Assembly (NCBI RefSeq): GCF_020819555.1
Contig: NZ_JAJHJB010000001.1
Location: 124,001-188,000 of the forward strand
Length of the DNA stretch: 64,000 nucleotides
Direction of reading: 5' to 3'
Source of the DNA: Pelosinus baikalensis
Lineage (GTDB): Bacteria > Bacillota > Negativicutes > DSM-13327
Part shown: piece by piece, positions 53,777 to 62,896 of the stretch
Layout: the number at the start of each line of letters is the position of its first letter
How positions within the stretch are numbered: the first letter of the stretch is position 1
Program-made: the position numbers and the translations under genes
The notes under the pieces: generated by a model
Databases searched by the model: none
Told to the model about the DNA's origin: nothing
Seen by the model: the letters and a program-made list of their open reading frames with translations, nothing else

Positions 53777-55144
53777 TTAGCAATTCTCCAATAGTTTCTT
53801 TGCTTCCACATATTGAGCAATTCCTGCCGCCAATTTCTTTGCTTCTTTCATGGCTAGAACAACGGTTGCTGGTTGATGTACTACATCTCCGCCTGCAAAA
53901 ACGCCTTTGCGTGTAGTCATGCCGTAAGGACGTTCCCGTGTGATCACATATCCATTGTCACTTACTTCAATACCTTCCGTAGTAGATACGATCCTAGCTG
54001 CCGGACGCTGACCAATGGCTGGAATGATCTTATCGGCTTCTATCATTTCTTTTACTCCTGTACCGTGTAACTTGCCATTTTCATCGATTTCCTGCAATTC
54101 ATACTCTAAGCCCGTAACCTGTTCTGTTCCTAGGATGGCAGTCGGATTGGACAGCCACTGAAACTCTACTCCTTCCGCTTTTGCTGCTTCCATTTCAGAT
54201 GGCAGTGCAGTCACCTCTTCCTCTGTACGGCGATAGATGACAGTAACCTTGGAAGCGCCTAAACGAATGGCTGTACGAGCAGCATCCATGGCAACATTGC
54301 CGGCACCAACTACTATCACTTTATCCCGCGTATTAATCGGGGTTTCTTTGCGATCAATTTTTTCCGTACGAATTAAGGTAACCATTCTAAGAAGGTAGGT
54401 TGCCTGTATCACCCCAATCAGGTCCTTGCCGGGAATATCAAGAATCCTCGGCAGAGCAGTGCCTGTACCAATAAAAATGGCGTCAAAACCATCTGCAAAC
54501 AAATGATCCACTGTCATATCCTGGCCTACTACAACGCCGGTTTTAACTTCCACGCCCAAATCTTCAATTCTTTTAATTTCTCGACGAACCACTTCCTTGC
54601 TTAAGCGAAATTCTGGAATACCATACAGTAAGACACCGCCCGCCTCGGCTTGGGATTCAAAGATAACGACTTGAAACCCCAATTTTGCCAAATCACCGGC
54701 TACTGTCAAGCCTGCCGGTCCCGAGCCAATCACTGCAACTTTCCCCTGTACACCAGGGACAGGCTTCGGTCTTGCAATCCCCATTTCTGCATCAAAGTCA
54801 GCAATAAAGCGTTCCAGTTTGCCAATCTGAATACCGCGATTTTTTTTATTAAGAATACAGGCACCCTCACATTGTTTTTCATGTGGACAAACCCGCCCAC
54901 AAACCGCAGGAAGATTACTGCGCTGAGCGATAATAGCACTCGCTTCTCCAACATTCCCTTTTGCCAAAGCTTGAATAAAGTTAGGAATTTCATTTTCAAT
55001 AGGGCAACCACCACGACATAAGGGTTTCGGACAGTTTAAGCAGCGTTTTGCCTCCGCTATAGCCTCTTTTGTAGTAAAACCTTCATCGATTTCATTAAAG
55101 GATAATTTCTCTTTAGAAAAATTTGTATGCTTATCGATTAACAT
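53777..55144 (-). CDS. gltD: NAD(P)-dependent glutamate synthase small-subunit-like oxidoreductase
   Basis: This 455-residue flavoprotein of the GltD/GltA/NfnL type has two N-terminal iron-sulfur cysteine groups (CLNCPKPLCRGGCPIENEIP and CGRVCPHEKQCEGAC). The FAD site is VAVIGSGPAGLTVAG, the NADPH site VVVGAGNVAMDAARTAIRLG, and the terminal FAD segment GVFAGGDVVHQPATVVLAMK. It transfers electrons between NAD(P)H and a partner. No large GltB subunit or NfnA partner is adjacent. In archaea and clostridia such stand-alone forms act as homomeric glutamate synthase or with ferredoxin:NADP partners. Confidence 0.9.
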   Translation of the reverse strand: MLIDKHTNFSKEKLSFNEIDEGFTTKEAIAEAKRCLNCPKPLCRGGCPIENEIPNFIQALAKGNVGEASAIIAQRSNLPAVCGRVCPHEKQCEGACILNKKNRGIQIGKLERFIADFDAEMGIARPKPVPGVQGKVAVIGSGPAGLTVAGDLAKLGFQVVIFESQAEAGGVLLYGIPEFRLSKEVVRREIKRIEDLGVEVKTGVVVGQDMTVDHLFADGFDAIFIGTGTALPRILDIPGKDLIGVIQATYLLRMVTLIRTEKIDRKETPINTRDKVIVVGAGNVAMDAARTAIRLGASKVTVIYRRTEEEVTALPSEMEAAKAEGVEFQWLSNPTAILGTEQVTGLEYELQEIDENGKLHGTGVKEMIEADKIIPAIGQRPAARIVSTTEGIEVSDNGYVITRERPYGMTTRKGVFAGGDVVHQPATVVLAMKEAKKLAAGIAQYVEAKKLLENC

Positions 55145-55320
55145 CTACTCTACCTTCTTTCTTAAAATATTTTTATTGCCTGCAATTGGAAGATTTTACT
55201 CATTGACCTTACATTTTTAGTTTGTTATATTCACATTGATTCCTTATCCAATTAAAGGTCCGCCAGATAAGTGGAGCTCGAATTCAGATGGAATACATAG
55301 CATTCTTGGAGGTCTTATTT

Positions 55321-55809
55321 TTGAAAAAAATCGTAATTATTTTAGCTGCACTTCTTACTGTAACCGGTACTGGCTTGTCTGCCCCAGTCAATGATCTGGA
55401 TAAGGGTCAAACTGCTGCTGGCATAGGTAACAACACATTTTATCTTGAGCACAAGCTGGCTGACAATTTTACACTAGGCTTACAGAATGTAAATTGGGAT
55501 CAACGTAACAACATGGATAATATCTATGGACAGTTGCAACTTGCTAACAACTTCAGAGGAATTATCGGCAGTAATGATGTGGATTCCAATGCCAAAGTAT
55601 ATGTTGGAATGGCTATAAACGGTCCTATTGCACCCGAATGGGAAGGATACACCTCTCTAATTGCTGGGAAGGAGTTTAAAGAACTGCAAGTTGGTGCCAA
55701 CTTCAAAATCACTTACAATGCAGACATCAACTTTACCTATCACACTTACATGCCTGACGAAGGTGAAAACAAAAGTGGTGTAGGGATTGGCGCAACCTTG
55801 AAATTTTGA
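55321..55809 (+). CDS. small outer-membrane beta-barrel-like protein
   Basis: This 162-residue exported protein has a signal peptide (about 1-20, ending LSA) and then amphipathic beta strands with frequent aromatic ends, finishing GVGIGATLKF with a C-terminal Phe. It begins after the signal with PVNDLDKGQTAAGIG, the same pattern as PVTEFEKGAISVEIG in the next gene. The start is TTG 55321 with GGAGG eight bases upstream; the frame open to 55288 has no site. Likely a Negativicutes outer-membrane protein of unknown cargo. Confidence 0.75.
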   Translation: MKKIVIILAALLTVTGTGLSAPVNDLDKGQTAAGIGNNTFYLEHKLADNFTLGLQNVNWDQRNNMDNIYGQLQLANNFRGIIGSNDVDSNAKVYVGMAINGPIAPEWEGYTSLIAGKEFKELQVGANFKITYNADINFTYHTYMPDEGENKSGVGIGATLKF

Positions 55810-55843
55810 AAATCTCCTACAACCGTAAAATCCAAATAAGAAG

Positions 55844-55884
55844 ATCGTTACTTATTGCCTAAAAAGATGAGTAGCGATTTTTTG
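55844..55884 (+). terminator. terminator after the first barrel gene
   Basis: ATCGTTACT (55844-55852) pairs with AGTAGCGAT (55870-55878) with one G-U, followed by a T-run. Confidence 0.65.
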
Positions 55885-56034
55885 TTATAATCTTTTGGCG
55901 ACTAAATAGTCTTCCGTTTCTAACTGCATTTTTTTATGGTAAAATAAGCATTGTGTCGAAATTACTCATTTTTTCCCGATAAAAATACTATACCTGATAA
56001 ATGAAAAAATCCAATCCCATTTCAAGGAGGAAAT

Positions 56035-56715
56035 ATGCGCAAGTTAATCGCTCTATTCACGCTTATAACAGGGCTTTTCATGACAACCAGTATCGTTTAT
56101 GCCTCTCCCGTAACTGAATTTGAAAAAGGTGCCATTAGCGTGGAAATCGGCAGTACACTTGATTCTAAAGTTAGTGGCAGAGGGAAAGTTTCAGCTGACG
56201 TCGTTGGTGATTTTGGATTTAAAGCCACAGCGACTGCAGGTGTAAATGATCGTTTTGCAGTACAGTTGAAACATGGGATGTTCAAATCTGAAAGAACCAC
56301 TATCCCGGTGGGTCCTATCTCTATGACATCTTATGCCAAAGCAGAGCCTAGTGATTTCAATTTTCTCTATAAAGTAAATCCTAATCTAACTTTTATTACT
56401 GGCTATGAGTATACTAAAATTTCTTATGGCGACTTTGTGTCGAGTGCTTCTAAGTCAGCTTTGCACTTTGGTTTTACTGGTACTCATAAACTTAATGACA
56501 ACTACACTTTATTTGCCACTTTACTGGGAGGTAAAGATGTGTCCTTAAAGGAAATTGGTGTTAGCTACAAAATGTCAAAGTCTACTACTTTTAATGTTTC
56601 TTACGCTGAACGTAAAGTAAAAGACGTGGATTTAAAAGTACCTGGTGCTCATATTACTGGCAAAGAGAACTATACAATGAAAGGCATCTCCTGCCTTTTT
56701 GCTTTCAAACTATAA
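56035..56715 (+). CDS. outer-membrane beta-barrel protein
   Basis: This 226-residue exported protein has a signal peptide (about 1-24, ending YAS), a mature start PVTEFEKGAISVEIG, and then repeated beta strands of 8-12 residues such as FNFLYKVNPNLTFITGYEYT and TTFNVSYAERKVKDVDLK. It ends LFAFKL. It is a paralogue in style of the preceding protein and most likely sits in the outer membrane. AAGGAGG precedes the ATG. Function unknown. Confidence 0.8.
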   Translation: MRKLIALFTLITGLFMTTSIVYASPVTEFEKGAISVEIGSTLDSKVSGRGKVSADVVGDFGFKATATAGVNDRFAVQLKHGMFKSERTTIPVGPISMTSYAKAEPSDFNFLYKVNPNLTFITGYEYTKISYGDFVSSASKSALHFGFTGTHKLNDNYTLFATLLGGKDVSLKEIGVSYKMSKSTTFNVSYAERKVKDVDLKVPGAHITGKENYTMKGISCLFAFKL

Positions 56716-56730
56716 TCTATACATATAGTC

Positions 56731-56763
56731 AGAAGGTCCTGCATAAGACGTGCAGGACCTTCT
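56731..56763 (+). terminator. terminator of the second barrel gene
   Basis: Arms AGAAGGTCCTGCA and TGCAGGACCTTCT form a 13-bp perfect stem with a 7-base loop, and TAATT follows. It also suits the converging fabV gene. Confidence 0.88.
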
Positions 56764-56800
56764 TAATTATAATACGTTTTATATACAGGGAAGCTAATAC

Positions 56801-57991
56801 CTAGGATTTAATGCTTACAATAGGGACGTCTTCCCTCACATCTTCTTCATAATCTACATCATCAAAACCAAAACCAAATAATTTAAAGAACTCTTCACGG
56901 TATTTCTCAAGGTCAGGAATAATATCAATCTCACCGATACAAACCTTTTCCCATAAGGCAGAAACCTCAGCTTGCACATCGTCTTGCATTTCATAATCAT
57001 CAATACGAATCAAATGCTCCCCATTAGGCAACTTTTCCGTATCATACAATCGACTTGCTAAAAGGCGATACATCTGCTCAATGCAGTTTTCATCCAGCCC
57101 CTTTTTACCCATGACCCTTGCTAATAACATTAAATATAAAGGGACAACAGGAATCGCTGCACTTGCCTGGGTAACCAATGCCTTATTCACGGCAACAAAA
57201 GCTTTACCGTTTATATCTTGAATTTGCTTGTTTATTTCTTTGCTGGTAGCATACAAATGATCTTTTGCTCTTCCGATAGTACCTTCTTTATAAATTGGAT
57301 AGGTGATCTTAGGACCAATGTAGGAATAGCTTATGGTAGTGGCTCCAGGAGCAAGAACGCCAGCCTCTTTTAAAAGGTGCATCCATCGCTCCCAATCCTC
57401 ACCGCCCATGACTGCTACGGTACTGCGGATTTCTTGCTCGCTGGCTGGCTCTAAGGTCACATCAACGATTTCATTGGAATTCATATCTACCGTTTTGCTT
57501 GTAAAAGAATCTCCAATGGGTTTAATGACAGACGTAAACATCTCGCCGCTAACAGGATGAGTCCTTCTTGGTGCAGCAATACTGTAAACGACCAGATCGA
57601 CTTGCCCTAATTCTTCTTTAATTAGTGCAATAGTCTTCTCTTTCACCTGATCAGAGAAAGCATCACCGTTAATGCTTTTCGCATAATACCCTGCCTCTGT
57701 TGCTGCTGTTTCAAATGCTGCAGTATTATACCACCCGGCAGTAGCTGTATTTCCATTGGAAGCTGGCTTTTCCAGAAAAACGCCAAGAGTACTTGCTCCT
57801 GATCCAAAAGTAGCAACAATTCTTGATGCTAGACCATATCCCGTTGATGCGCCAATTACAAGAACCTTCTTCGGTCCTTGAATGGGCTTTTGTTGTTTAA
57901 CATAATTTATCTGCTCTTGTACAGAATGAGCACATCCTACAGGATGTGAAGTAGTACAAATAAAGCCGCGAAACTTTGGTTTAATAATCAT
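56801..57991 (-). CDS. fabV: trans-2-enoyl-ACP/CoA reductase FabV
   Basis: This 396-residue FabV-type reductase carries out the last step of fatty-acid elongation, or reduces crotonyl-CoA in fermentation. It shows the nucleotide-binding segment VLVIGASTGYGLASRI and the Y-x8-K active site with Tyr234 and Lys243 (YPIYKEGTIGRAK). The N-terminal segment GFICTTSHPVGC is typical of the family. FabV enzymes are intrinsically triclosan-tolerant. Monocistronic with unrelated neighbours. Confidence 0.94.
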   Translation of the reverse strand: MIIKPKFRGFICTTSHPVGCAHSVQEQINYVKQQKPIQGPKKVLVIGASTGYGLASRIVATFGSGASTLGVFLEKPASNGNTATAGWYNTAAFETAATEAGYYAKSINGDAFSDQVKEKTIALIKEELGQVDLVVYSIAAPRRTHPVSGEMFTSVIKPIGDSFTSKTVDMNSNEIVDVTLEPASEQEIRSTVAVMGGEDWERWMHLLKEAGVLAPGATTISYSYIGPKITYPIYKEGTIGRAKDHLYATSKEINKQIQDINGKAFVAVNKALVTQASAAIPVVPLYLMLLARVMGKKGLDENCIEQMYRLLASRLYDTEKLPNGEHLIRIDDYEMQDDVQAEVSALWEKVCIGEIDIIPDLEKYREEFFKLFGFGFDDVDYEEDVREDVPIVSIKS

Positions 57992-58155
57992 ATTCTAAAC
58001 TCCTCATCATTGCTTCCCTACATTCATGAATCATTTGCCTTCTTGAATTCATGCATTAGGTGATTTCTTATAAGACAGTGAGCATTTACGTTTTTCCCTA
58101 AATTCTACCACAATCTCTTTATATACGCAATGCTATTCCTCTTTCTGTCATCCTT

Positions 58156-58398
58156 CTACAAACGATGGTTCTTTTCAAGTGCATATAGATCTTCAACTTT
58201 TTCAAACATAAAGGCATGTGCGTCTTTTATTGCCTGATTATAAATCACTGTACCCACTTTTTCTAACATAAAGTCTAATAGTAATTCTGCTCCTAATTGT
58301 CCGATTTCCTCCTCTCTCTTTTCCATAAAATATTTCTTTAGATCATCAACAGCTTGTTTTTTTAATTCTTTGGATAAATGAATCACTGCCATAGCCAC
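58156..58398 (-). CDS. DUF2164-family small protein
   Basis: This 80-residue protein matches the DUF2164 family: KELKKQAVDDLKKYFMEKRE, then EIGQLGAELLLDFMLEKVGT and IYNQAIKDAHAFM. It is all helical with no membrane segment. The GTG at 58398 has AAGGAG seven bases upstream; an ATG two codons later is less well placed. Function of the family is unknown. Confidence 0.8.
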   Translation of the reverse strand: MAMAVIHLSKELKKQAVDDLKKYFMEKREEEIGQLGAELLLDFMLEKVGTVIYNQAIKDAHAFMFEKVEDLYALEKNHRL

Positions 58399-58483
58399 CT
58401 AAACTCCTTCCTATACTATAGATTGATACATGCTACTCGATATACAAGTTTTTCATGCATCGTAAATTGTCATCTTATCCTTG

Positions 58484-59002
58484 TTAGCGATCCTTGGTCT
58501 TCCAATCCTTCTGCTCCAGATTTTTATAAGTTGTAAATCGATAGGTAATATCTTTATAACTTTGCACGGAGCTTTCTTCTATGCACTGCCACCCTAATTG
58601 CTTATCTAAATTAGGAAAGCAGGTATCAGCATGATGCACCTTACTGATTTTAGTAATATATGCCTCTGAACAATAGGGCAGACATTGTCGATATACGGAT
58701 TCGCCTCCAATGATAAAAATATCCTCACTATGATATAAAGATAAGCTTGAGAATAACTGCAACAAAGAATGGCATAGAGTAACGCCTTCCCAATGTATCT
58801 TTATATTTTTAGTCAGCACAACATTAATTCGTCCCTGAAGGGGTTGTTGGCCAGGCAGTGATTCAAATGTCTCCCTACCCATTACTACCACTTTTCCTTT
58901 GGTTTTCTCTTTGAAATGCTGCATATCTGCGGGAATTGTCACCAGCAATTGCCCATTACATCCAATACCCCACTGCTCATCTACGGCGACGATTAGTTTC
59001 AT
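58484..59002 (-). CDS. folA: dihydrofolate reductase
   Basis: This 172-residue enzyme reduces dihydrofolate for one-carbon metabolism. Family features are IVAVDEQWGIGCNGQLLVTI, DMQHFKEKTKGKVVVMGRET, the FESLP loop and FIIGGESVYRQCLPYCSEAY. The catalytic acidic residue is Asp (PADMQHF). Two ATGs follow AGGAG and the second has better spacing. No thyA is adjacent. Confidence 0.92.
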   Translation of the reverse strand: MKLIVAVDEQWGIGCNGQLLVTIPADMQHFKEKTKGKVVVMGRETFESLPGQQPLQGRINVVLTKNIKIHWEGVTLCHSLLQLFSSLSLYHSEDIFIIGGESVYRQCLPYCSEAYITKISKVHHADTCFPNLDKQLGWQCIEESSVQSYKDITYRFTTYKNLEQKDWKTKDR

Positions 59003-59209
59003 CATAACACTCCTGATTACTAAATTGATCTAAACAGCGACCTTTGCATTATCACTAGTATATCCCTCAATGCAAAGTCTTTCTACTAAAAAAAATATTC
59101 TTTACTCTATTTATAGAAATAAAAATAGTCCTTTAGGAGATCTACTTCCTAAAGGACTATTATGTTCATTTACAATACGATATACAGGATAGAATTAAGG
59201 TTTAAGAAA

Positions 59210-60175
59210 TTATAGCGAACCGTTTACAACATTCAATGGTTTGCCTTGAATAAAAGATTCAATATTCTCAGCCATAAGGCCAATCAACCTTTGTCTTGAT
59301 TCCAAGCGTCTCCAGCCAATGTGGGGCGTTAAGATTACATTGTCCATAAAAAATAAAGGATTGTTTAGTTCCGGAGGTTCTGGATCCTGCACATCAAGTG
59401 CCGCACCAGCAATGATCCCTTGCTGCAAAGCTTCAATTAAATCGACCTCGTGTATAATCGGTCCTCTCGAAGAATTTATAATAAAAGCCGTTGGCTTCAT
59501 TTGCTTTAGCTTATCTTTATTGATAAGATGCTTCGTTTCTGGAGTAAGGGGACAATGAATACTTACAAAATCACTTTGGGTAAGAAGTTCTGCAAGAGAA
59601 ACAAATTGTACCTTTGCCTCACCCCAAGGTTTAGGAGTACGGCTGTATACCAAAATGTTCATGCCTAAGGTTAGAGCAATCTTGATTACTTCTTTTCCTA
59701 TGGTCCCTGCACCAATTACACCAAGGGTTTTACCTTGCAATTCAAAATGCGGAACTTGTAAATGCTTTGTAAAATTATCAAAATTCTTTTCTTGAAGCAT
59801 CGTTTGCTGACGAATTAATGAGGAACTTTGATTTAAGATAAAGGTAATCACCAACTGGGCTACAGCCTCTGTACTGTAGCTCGGGACGTTGCAGACTGCA
59901 ATATTTTTCTCTTTGGCTGCCGCAATATCAATATTGTTGAAACCTGTACCAGCCTCACAAATTAGCTCTACTGAAGAGGGGAATTGAGAAATCAAATCTC
60001 TTCCTACAGGCAGCTCTTTCGTGATAACAATATGCTGCCCCTGAACCCGTTCCAGGATTTCGTCATTGCTGCTTGCATCATACTTAGTCACAGTGGTGAG
60101 ATTGGACAATGAAGAAAAGTCCAGCTTGTTATCAAAATCTAATTTCGCCGCATTGAGAATTACTGTGTTCTTCAT
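59210..60175 (-). CDS. D-2-hydroxyacid dehydrogenase
   Basis: This 321-residue NAD-dependent oxidoreductase of the D-isomer 2-hydroxyacid family (glycerate/phosphoglycerate type) has the NAD motif LGVIGAGTIGKEV, catalytic Arg in INSSRGPIIHE, Glu in DVQDPEPPE and His in ILTPHIGWRR. It lacks the ACT/serine-binding C-terminus of SerA, so it is a short form acting on glycerate, hydroxypyruvate or a similar acid. AGGGGGT precedes the ATG. Confidence 0.9.
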   Translation of the reverse strand: MKNTVILNAAKLDFDNKLDFSSLSNLTTVTKYDASSNDEILERVQGQHIVITKELPVGRDLISQFPSSVELICEAGTGFNNIDIAAAKEKNIAVCNVPSYSTEAVAQLVITFILNQSSSLIRQQTMLQEKNFDNFTKHLQVPHFELQGKTLGVIGAGTIGKEVIKIALTLGMNILVYSRTPKPWGEAKVQFVSLAELLTQSDFVSIHCPLTPETKHLINKDKLKQMKPTAFIINSSRGPIIHEVDLIEALQQGIIAGAALDVQDPEPPELNNPLFFMDNVILTPHIGWRRLESRQRLIGLMAENIESFIQGKPLNVVNGSL

Positions 60176-60242
60176 GGTTACCCCCTAATGTAAAAATACT
60201 CTAACTATAAGTATATTTACGCTTCCACTAACTGTCAACTTA

Positions 60243-61658
60243 TTAAGTCTTTAGATGACTAAACCATGCTTTTTTTAATCTTATAATCCCCTCTTTCATC
60301 TCATTTGCAGGTATTTTAGAAAAATATAGCAGTACTTGAGGCATCTTCTCTGGTGATAGCTGCCAATAATAATCCTGAATTGAAGCTACGCGACAGCCAT
60401 TTGCAAGAGCCCTTGCGGCTAATTCCTGGGCTGATAATTCGGATTTCAAACTAAGAATCACATGAAGACCAGATTCAGTTCCATTTATCTTGGCATTGTC
60501 ACCAAGAATTTTTTGGATTTCTTCTAAAAACAATTTTCTTTTTTCATAATATAGCTTACGCAAACGGCGTATCTGTCTTTCCAAATGACCATCCGTCATA
60601 AACTGGGCAAGGGCAAGTTGTTCAATGGTAGATGCTGTCTGATTATATAAGGAAGACTTCTTTTGATATATCTCTAAAAATTTTTCTGGTAACACCATAT
60701 AACTAACACGGATGGAGGGTGGAATTACCTTTGAAAAAGATCCCAGATATACTACTCGTTCTCTATTATCAAGCCCCTTAAGCGCTGGTATCGGACGACC
60801 AAAATAACGAAATTCACTGTCATAATCATCCTCGATGATAATACCATTTTTTTGTTCTGCCCAATTGAGCAGCTGATATCTCTTACCGATGGGCATAATA
60901 TATCCAGTGGGGAATTGATGAGATGGGCTTACATAAACAAGCCTTTCACCACTGTTTTCAAGCTCTGCCGTATCAATACCATCTGTCTTCATTTTTACTG
61001 GTACAATCGTAAAGGCATGATCTGCAAAAATACGTCTTCCATTTTTAAAGCCGGGTTCTTCAAAGGCAATGCTGTTATATTCCAGCTTAAGCATACTGCA
61101 AAGCATGCTTAAAAGACTTTGCACACCAGCACCGATTATGATTTGGTCCGTATGAACATAAACGCCTCTTGATTTTTCAATATACTTTGCAATCTCTTTA
61201 CGCAGCTCTTCTTCCCCTTTAATATTTCCATATCCAACAAGACGCTCTTTCTGAAAAAAAGCTCTACTAATGTATCGCTTCCATAAGGAAAAATCAAAAC
61301 CCTCCCTATCCATTTCGCCACTTGAAAAATCATAGAGAATTTTTTCTTCTTTTATCTCTTGGTTATGATGGCGTTGATTTGCCATACTAACAGCAGGGGT
61401 ATTAAAAACGATTTCCTCCAGTTTATTTACCGTATATCGGGAACGGTTATAATTTTTGATATACCCTTCACTCATCAACTGTTGATATGCCTTTTCAACC
61501 GTAATTTTGCTAACAGAAAGACTTCTGGAAAGACCTCGAATGGATGGCAGCTTTTCACTTTCCCTCAGCCTATTTTGCTCAATGGCAGCCTTATAGTACA
61601 GATAAAGTTGTATATACAATGGCTCTTTGCTCTGGCTGTCAAATATGATTAAATCCAT
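60243..61658 (-). CDS. pdxR: MocR-family regulator (PdxR type)
   Basis: This 471-residue GntR-aminotransferase fusion has a winged helix at the N-terminus (SEKLPSIRGLSRSLSVSKIT) and a fold-I PLP domain (IIIEDDYDSEFRYFG, then VVYLGSFSKVIPPSIRVSYM with the PLP lysine). It diverges from a pyridoxal kinase gene, the standard arrangement for PdxR, which uses PLP as effector to control vitamin B6 salvage. GGAGG precedes the ATG. An imperfect repeat AAAGGTTCAAA/TTTTTGGAACC spans 61707-61750 in the divergent gap and may be its operator. Confidence 0.9.
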   Translation of the reverse strand: MDLIIFDSQSKEPLYIQLYLYYKAAIEQNRLRESEKLPSIRGLSRSLSVSKITVEKAYQQLMSEGYIKNYNRSRYTVNKLEEIVFNTPAVSMANQRHHNQEIKEEKILYDFSSGEMDREGFDFSLWKRYISRAFFQKERLVGYGNIKGEEELRKEIAKYIEKSRGVYVHTDQIIIGAGVQSLLSMLCSMLKLEYNSIAFEEPGFKNGRRIFADHAFTIVPVKMKTDGIDTAELENSGERLVYVSPSHQFPTGYIMPIGKRYQLLNWAEQKNGIIIEDDYDSEFRYFGRPIPALKGLDNRERVVYLGSFSKVIPPSIRVSYMVLPEKFLEIYQKKSSLYNQTASTIEQLALAQFMTDGHLERQIRRLRKLYYEKRKLFLEEIQKILGDNAKINGTESGLHVILSLKSELSAQELAARALANGCRVASIQDYYWQLSPEKMPQVLLYFSKIPANEMKEGIIRLKKAWFSHLKT

Positions 61659-61818
61659 AATTCCTCCAAACTGTACCTAATTAAAATATGATTTCTGTAT
61701 ATTTCAAAAGGTTCAAATTCATTTTATAATACAATTATGCTTTTTGGAACCCCTAACCTATAGGATAATTATGTTCTGCTATTTTAACACAATAAAACAA
61801 ATACTGGAGGATATGAAT

Positions 61819-62667
61819 ATGAAACAAAAACTTGCAAGAGTCGTGGCAATTCACGATATGTCCGGCTATGGTAAGTGTTCACTTACTGTAGCAATCCCAG
61901 TTATTTCAGCAGCAGGCATCGAGGTTTGCCCTCTACCTACTGCCCTGTTATCTACAAATACTCTTTTCCTAGGATTTAAATTCTTTGACTTTACTCCGCA
62001 AATGAATGAGTTTATTAATCATTGGAAAGAAATTGGTTTTAAGACCGATTGCGCTTATAGCGGATTCTTAGGCTCAGCAGAGCAAATCCAAATCGTCAAA
62101 AATTTCATGCTGGATTTTAAATGCTCATTAAAAATAGTTGATCCTGTAATGGGCGATAATGGCATAATCATTAAAACCTATACACCCCAAATGTGCAGTA
62201 CCATGCGAGAGCTTGCCAGTATTGCTGATATCGTTACACCAAACCTTACAGAAGCTTATATTCTTACAGGCAGAGATTATATCGATGGAGAAGTAGATAG
62301 CGACACCTCTCGCAAGCTCTGTGCACAAATCATTGAAATGGGTGCTAAAAACATCGTATTAACTGGTGTGGTCAGAGGAAATTCCTTATATAACTGCGCA
62401 ATGAGTGAAGATCAATCCTACTTTGAAGTAGCCGTTGATCTGCTTCCGTACCATATGCATGGTACAGGCGACCTTTTCACCAGTGTACTTACAGCAGGCG
62501 TTGTAAATGGCTACACCTTAAAAGAAAGTGTAGAAAGTGCAGCTCACTTTGTACGCGATGCGATGATCGTCAGCAATGATATTGAAGATGCCTTCGATCG
62601 CGGCGTTGCCTTTGAACCCATTGTCTACAAATTACGCGGCGGCCTCTATAATAAAGATTTGGCTTAG
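61819..62667 (+). CDS. pdxY: pyridoxamine/pyridoxal kinase
   Basis: This 282-residue kinase of the PdxY/PdxK ribokinase-like family phosphorylates B6 vitamers. It begins RVVAIHDMSGYGKCSLTVAI and shows IVDPVMGDNGIIIKTYT, TPNLTEAYILTGR and the anion-hole motif HGTGDLFTSVLTAG. ATG 61819 has GGAGG eight bases upstream; an extension to 61744 lacks one. Divergent from the PdxR-type regulator, which likely controls it by PLP level. Confidence 0.9.
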   Translation: MKQKLARVVAIHDMSGYGKCSLTVAIPVISAAGIEVCPLPTALLSTNTLFLGFKFFDFTPQMNEFINHWKEIGFKTDCAYSGFLGSAEQIQIVKNFMLDFKCSLKIVDPVMGDNGIIIKTYTPQMCSTMRELASIADIVTPNLTEAYILTGRDYIDGEVDSDTSRKLCAQIIEMGAKNIVLTGVVRGNSLYNCAMSEDQSYFEVAVDLLPYHMHGTGDLFTSVLTAGVVNGYTLKESVESAAHFVRDAMIVSNDIEDAFDRGVAFEPIVYKLRGGLYNKDLA

Positions 62668-62669
62668 TT

Positions 62670-62805
62670 CCTGACGCGTCCTTTAAAACATATAAACATA
62701 ATCGAACCACAAAGACGCAAAGGACACAAAGGGCTTTATTTATATTTTTTTGTGTACTCCTTTGTGTGCCGCATCAGCGGCATTGTGCCTTTGTGGTTCA
62801 ATTTT
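62670..62805 (+). repeat. palindromic intergenic repeat, copy 9 (long form)
   Basis: Left end CTGACGCGTCCTTTAAAACA with TCGAACCACAAAGACGCAAA, then GGACACAAAGGGC, T-rich middle, GTGTGCCGCATCAGCGGCAT and GCCTTTGTGGTTCA. It is the best-preserved long copy in the window. Confidence 0.87.
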
Positions 62806-62833
62806 TTTAACCCCTATCTGCATATATTGATAC

Positions 62834-62876
62834 GAAAATCTGCAACGTTTTGTAAGCCTAAACGTTGCAGATTTTC
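62834..62876. terminator. bidirectional terminator between pdxY and the MFS gene
   Basis: Arms GAAAATCTGCAACGTT and AACGTTGCAGATTTTC form a 16-bp stem with an 11-base loop. Confidence 0.85.
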
Positions 62877-62896
62877 TCATAACCAAATATTATTTT

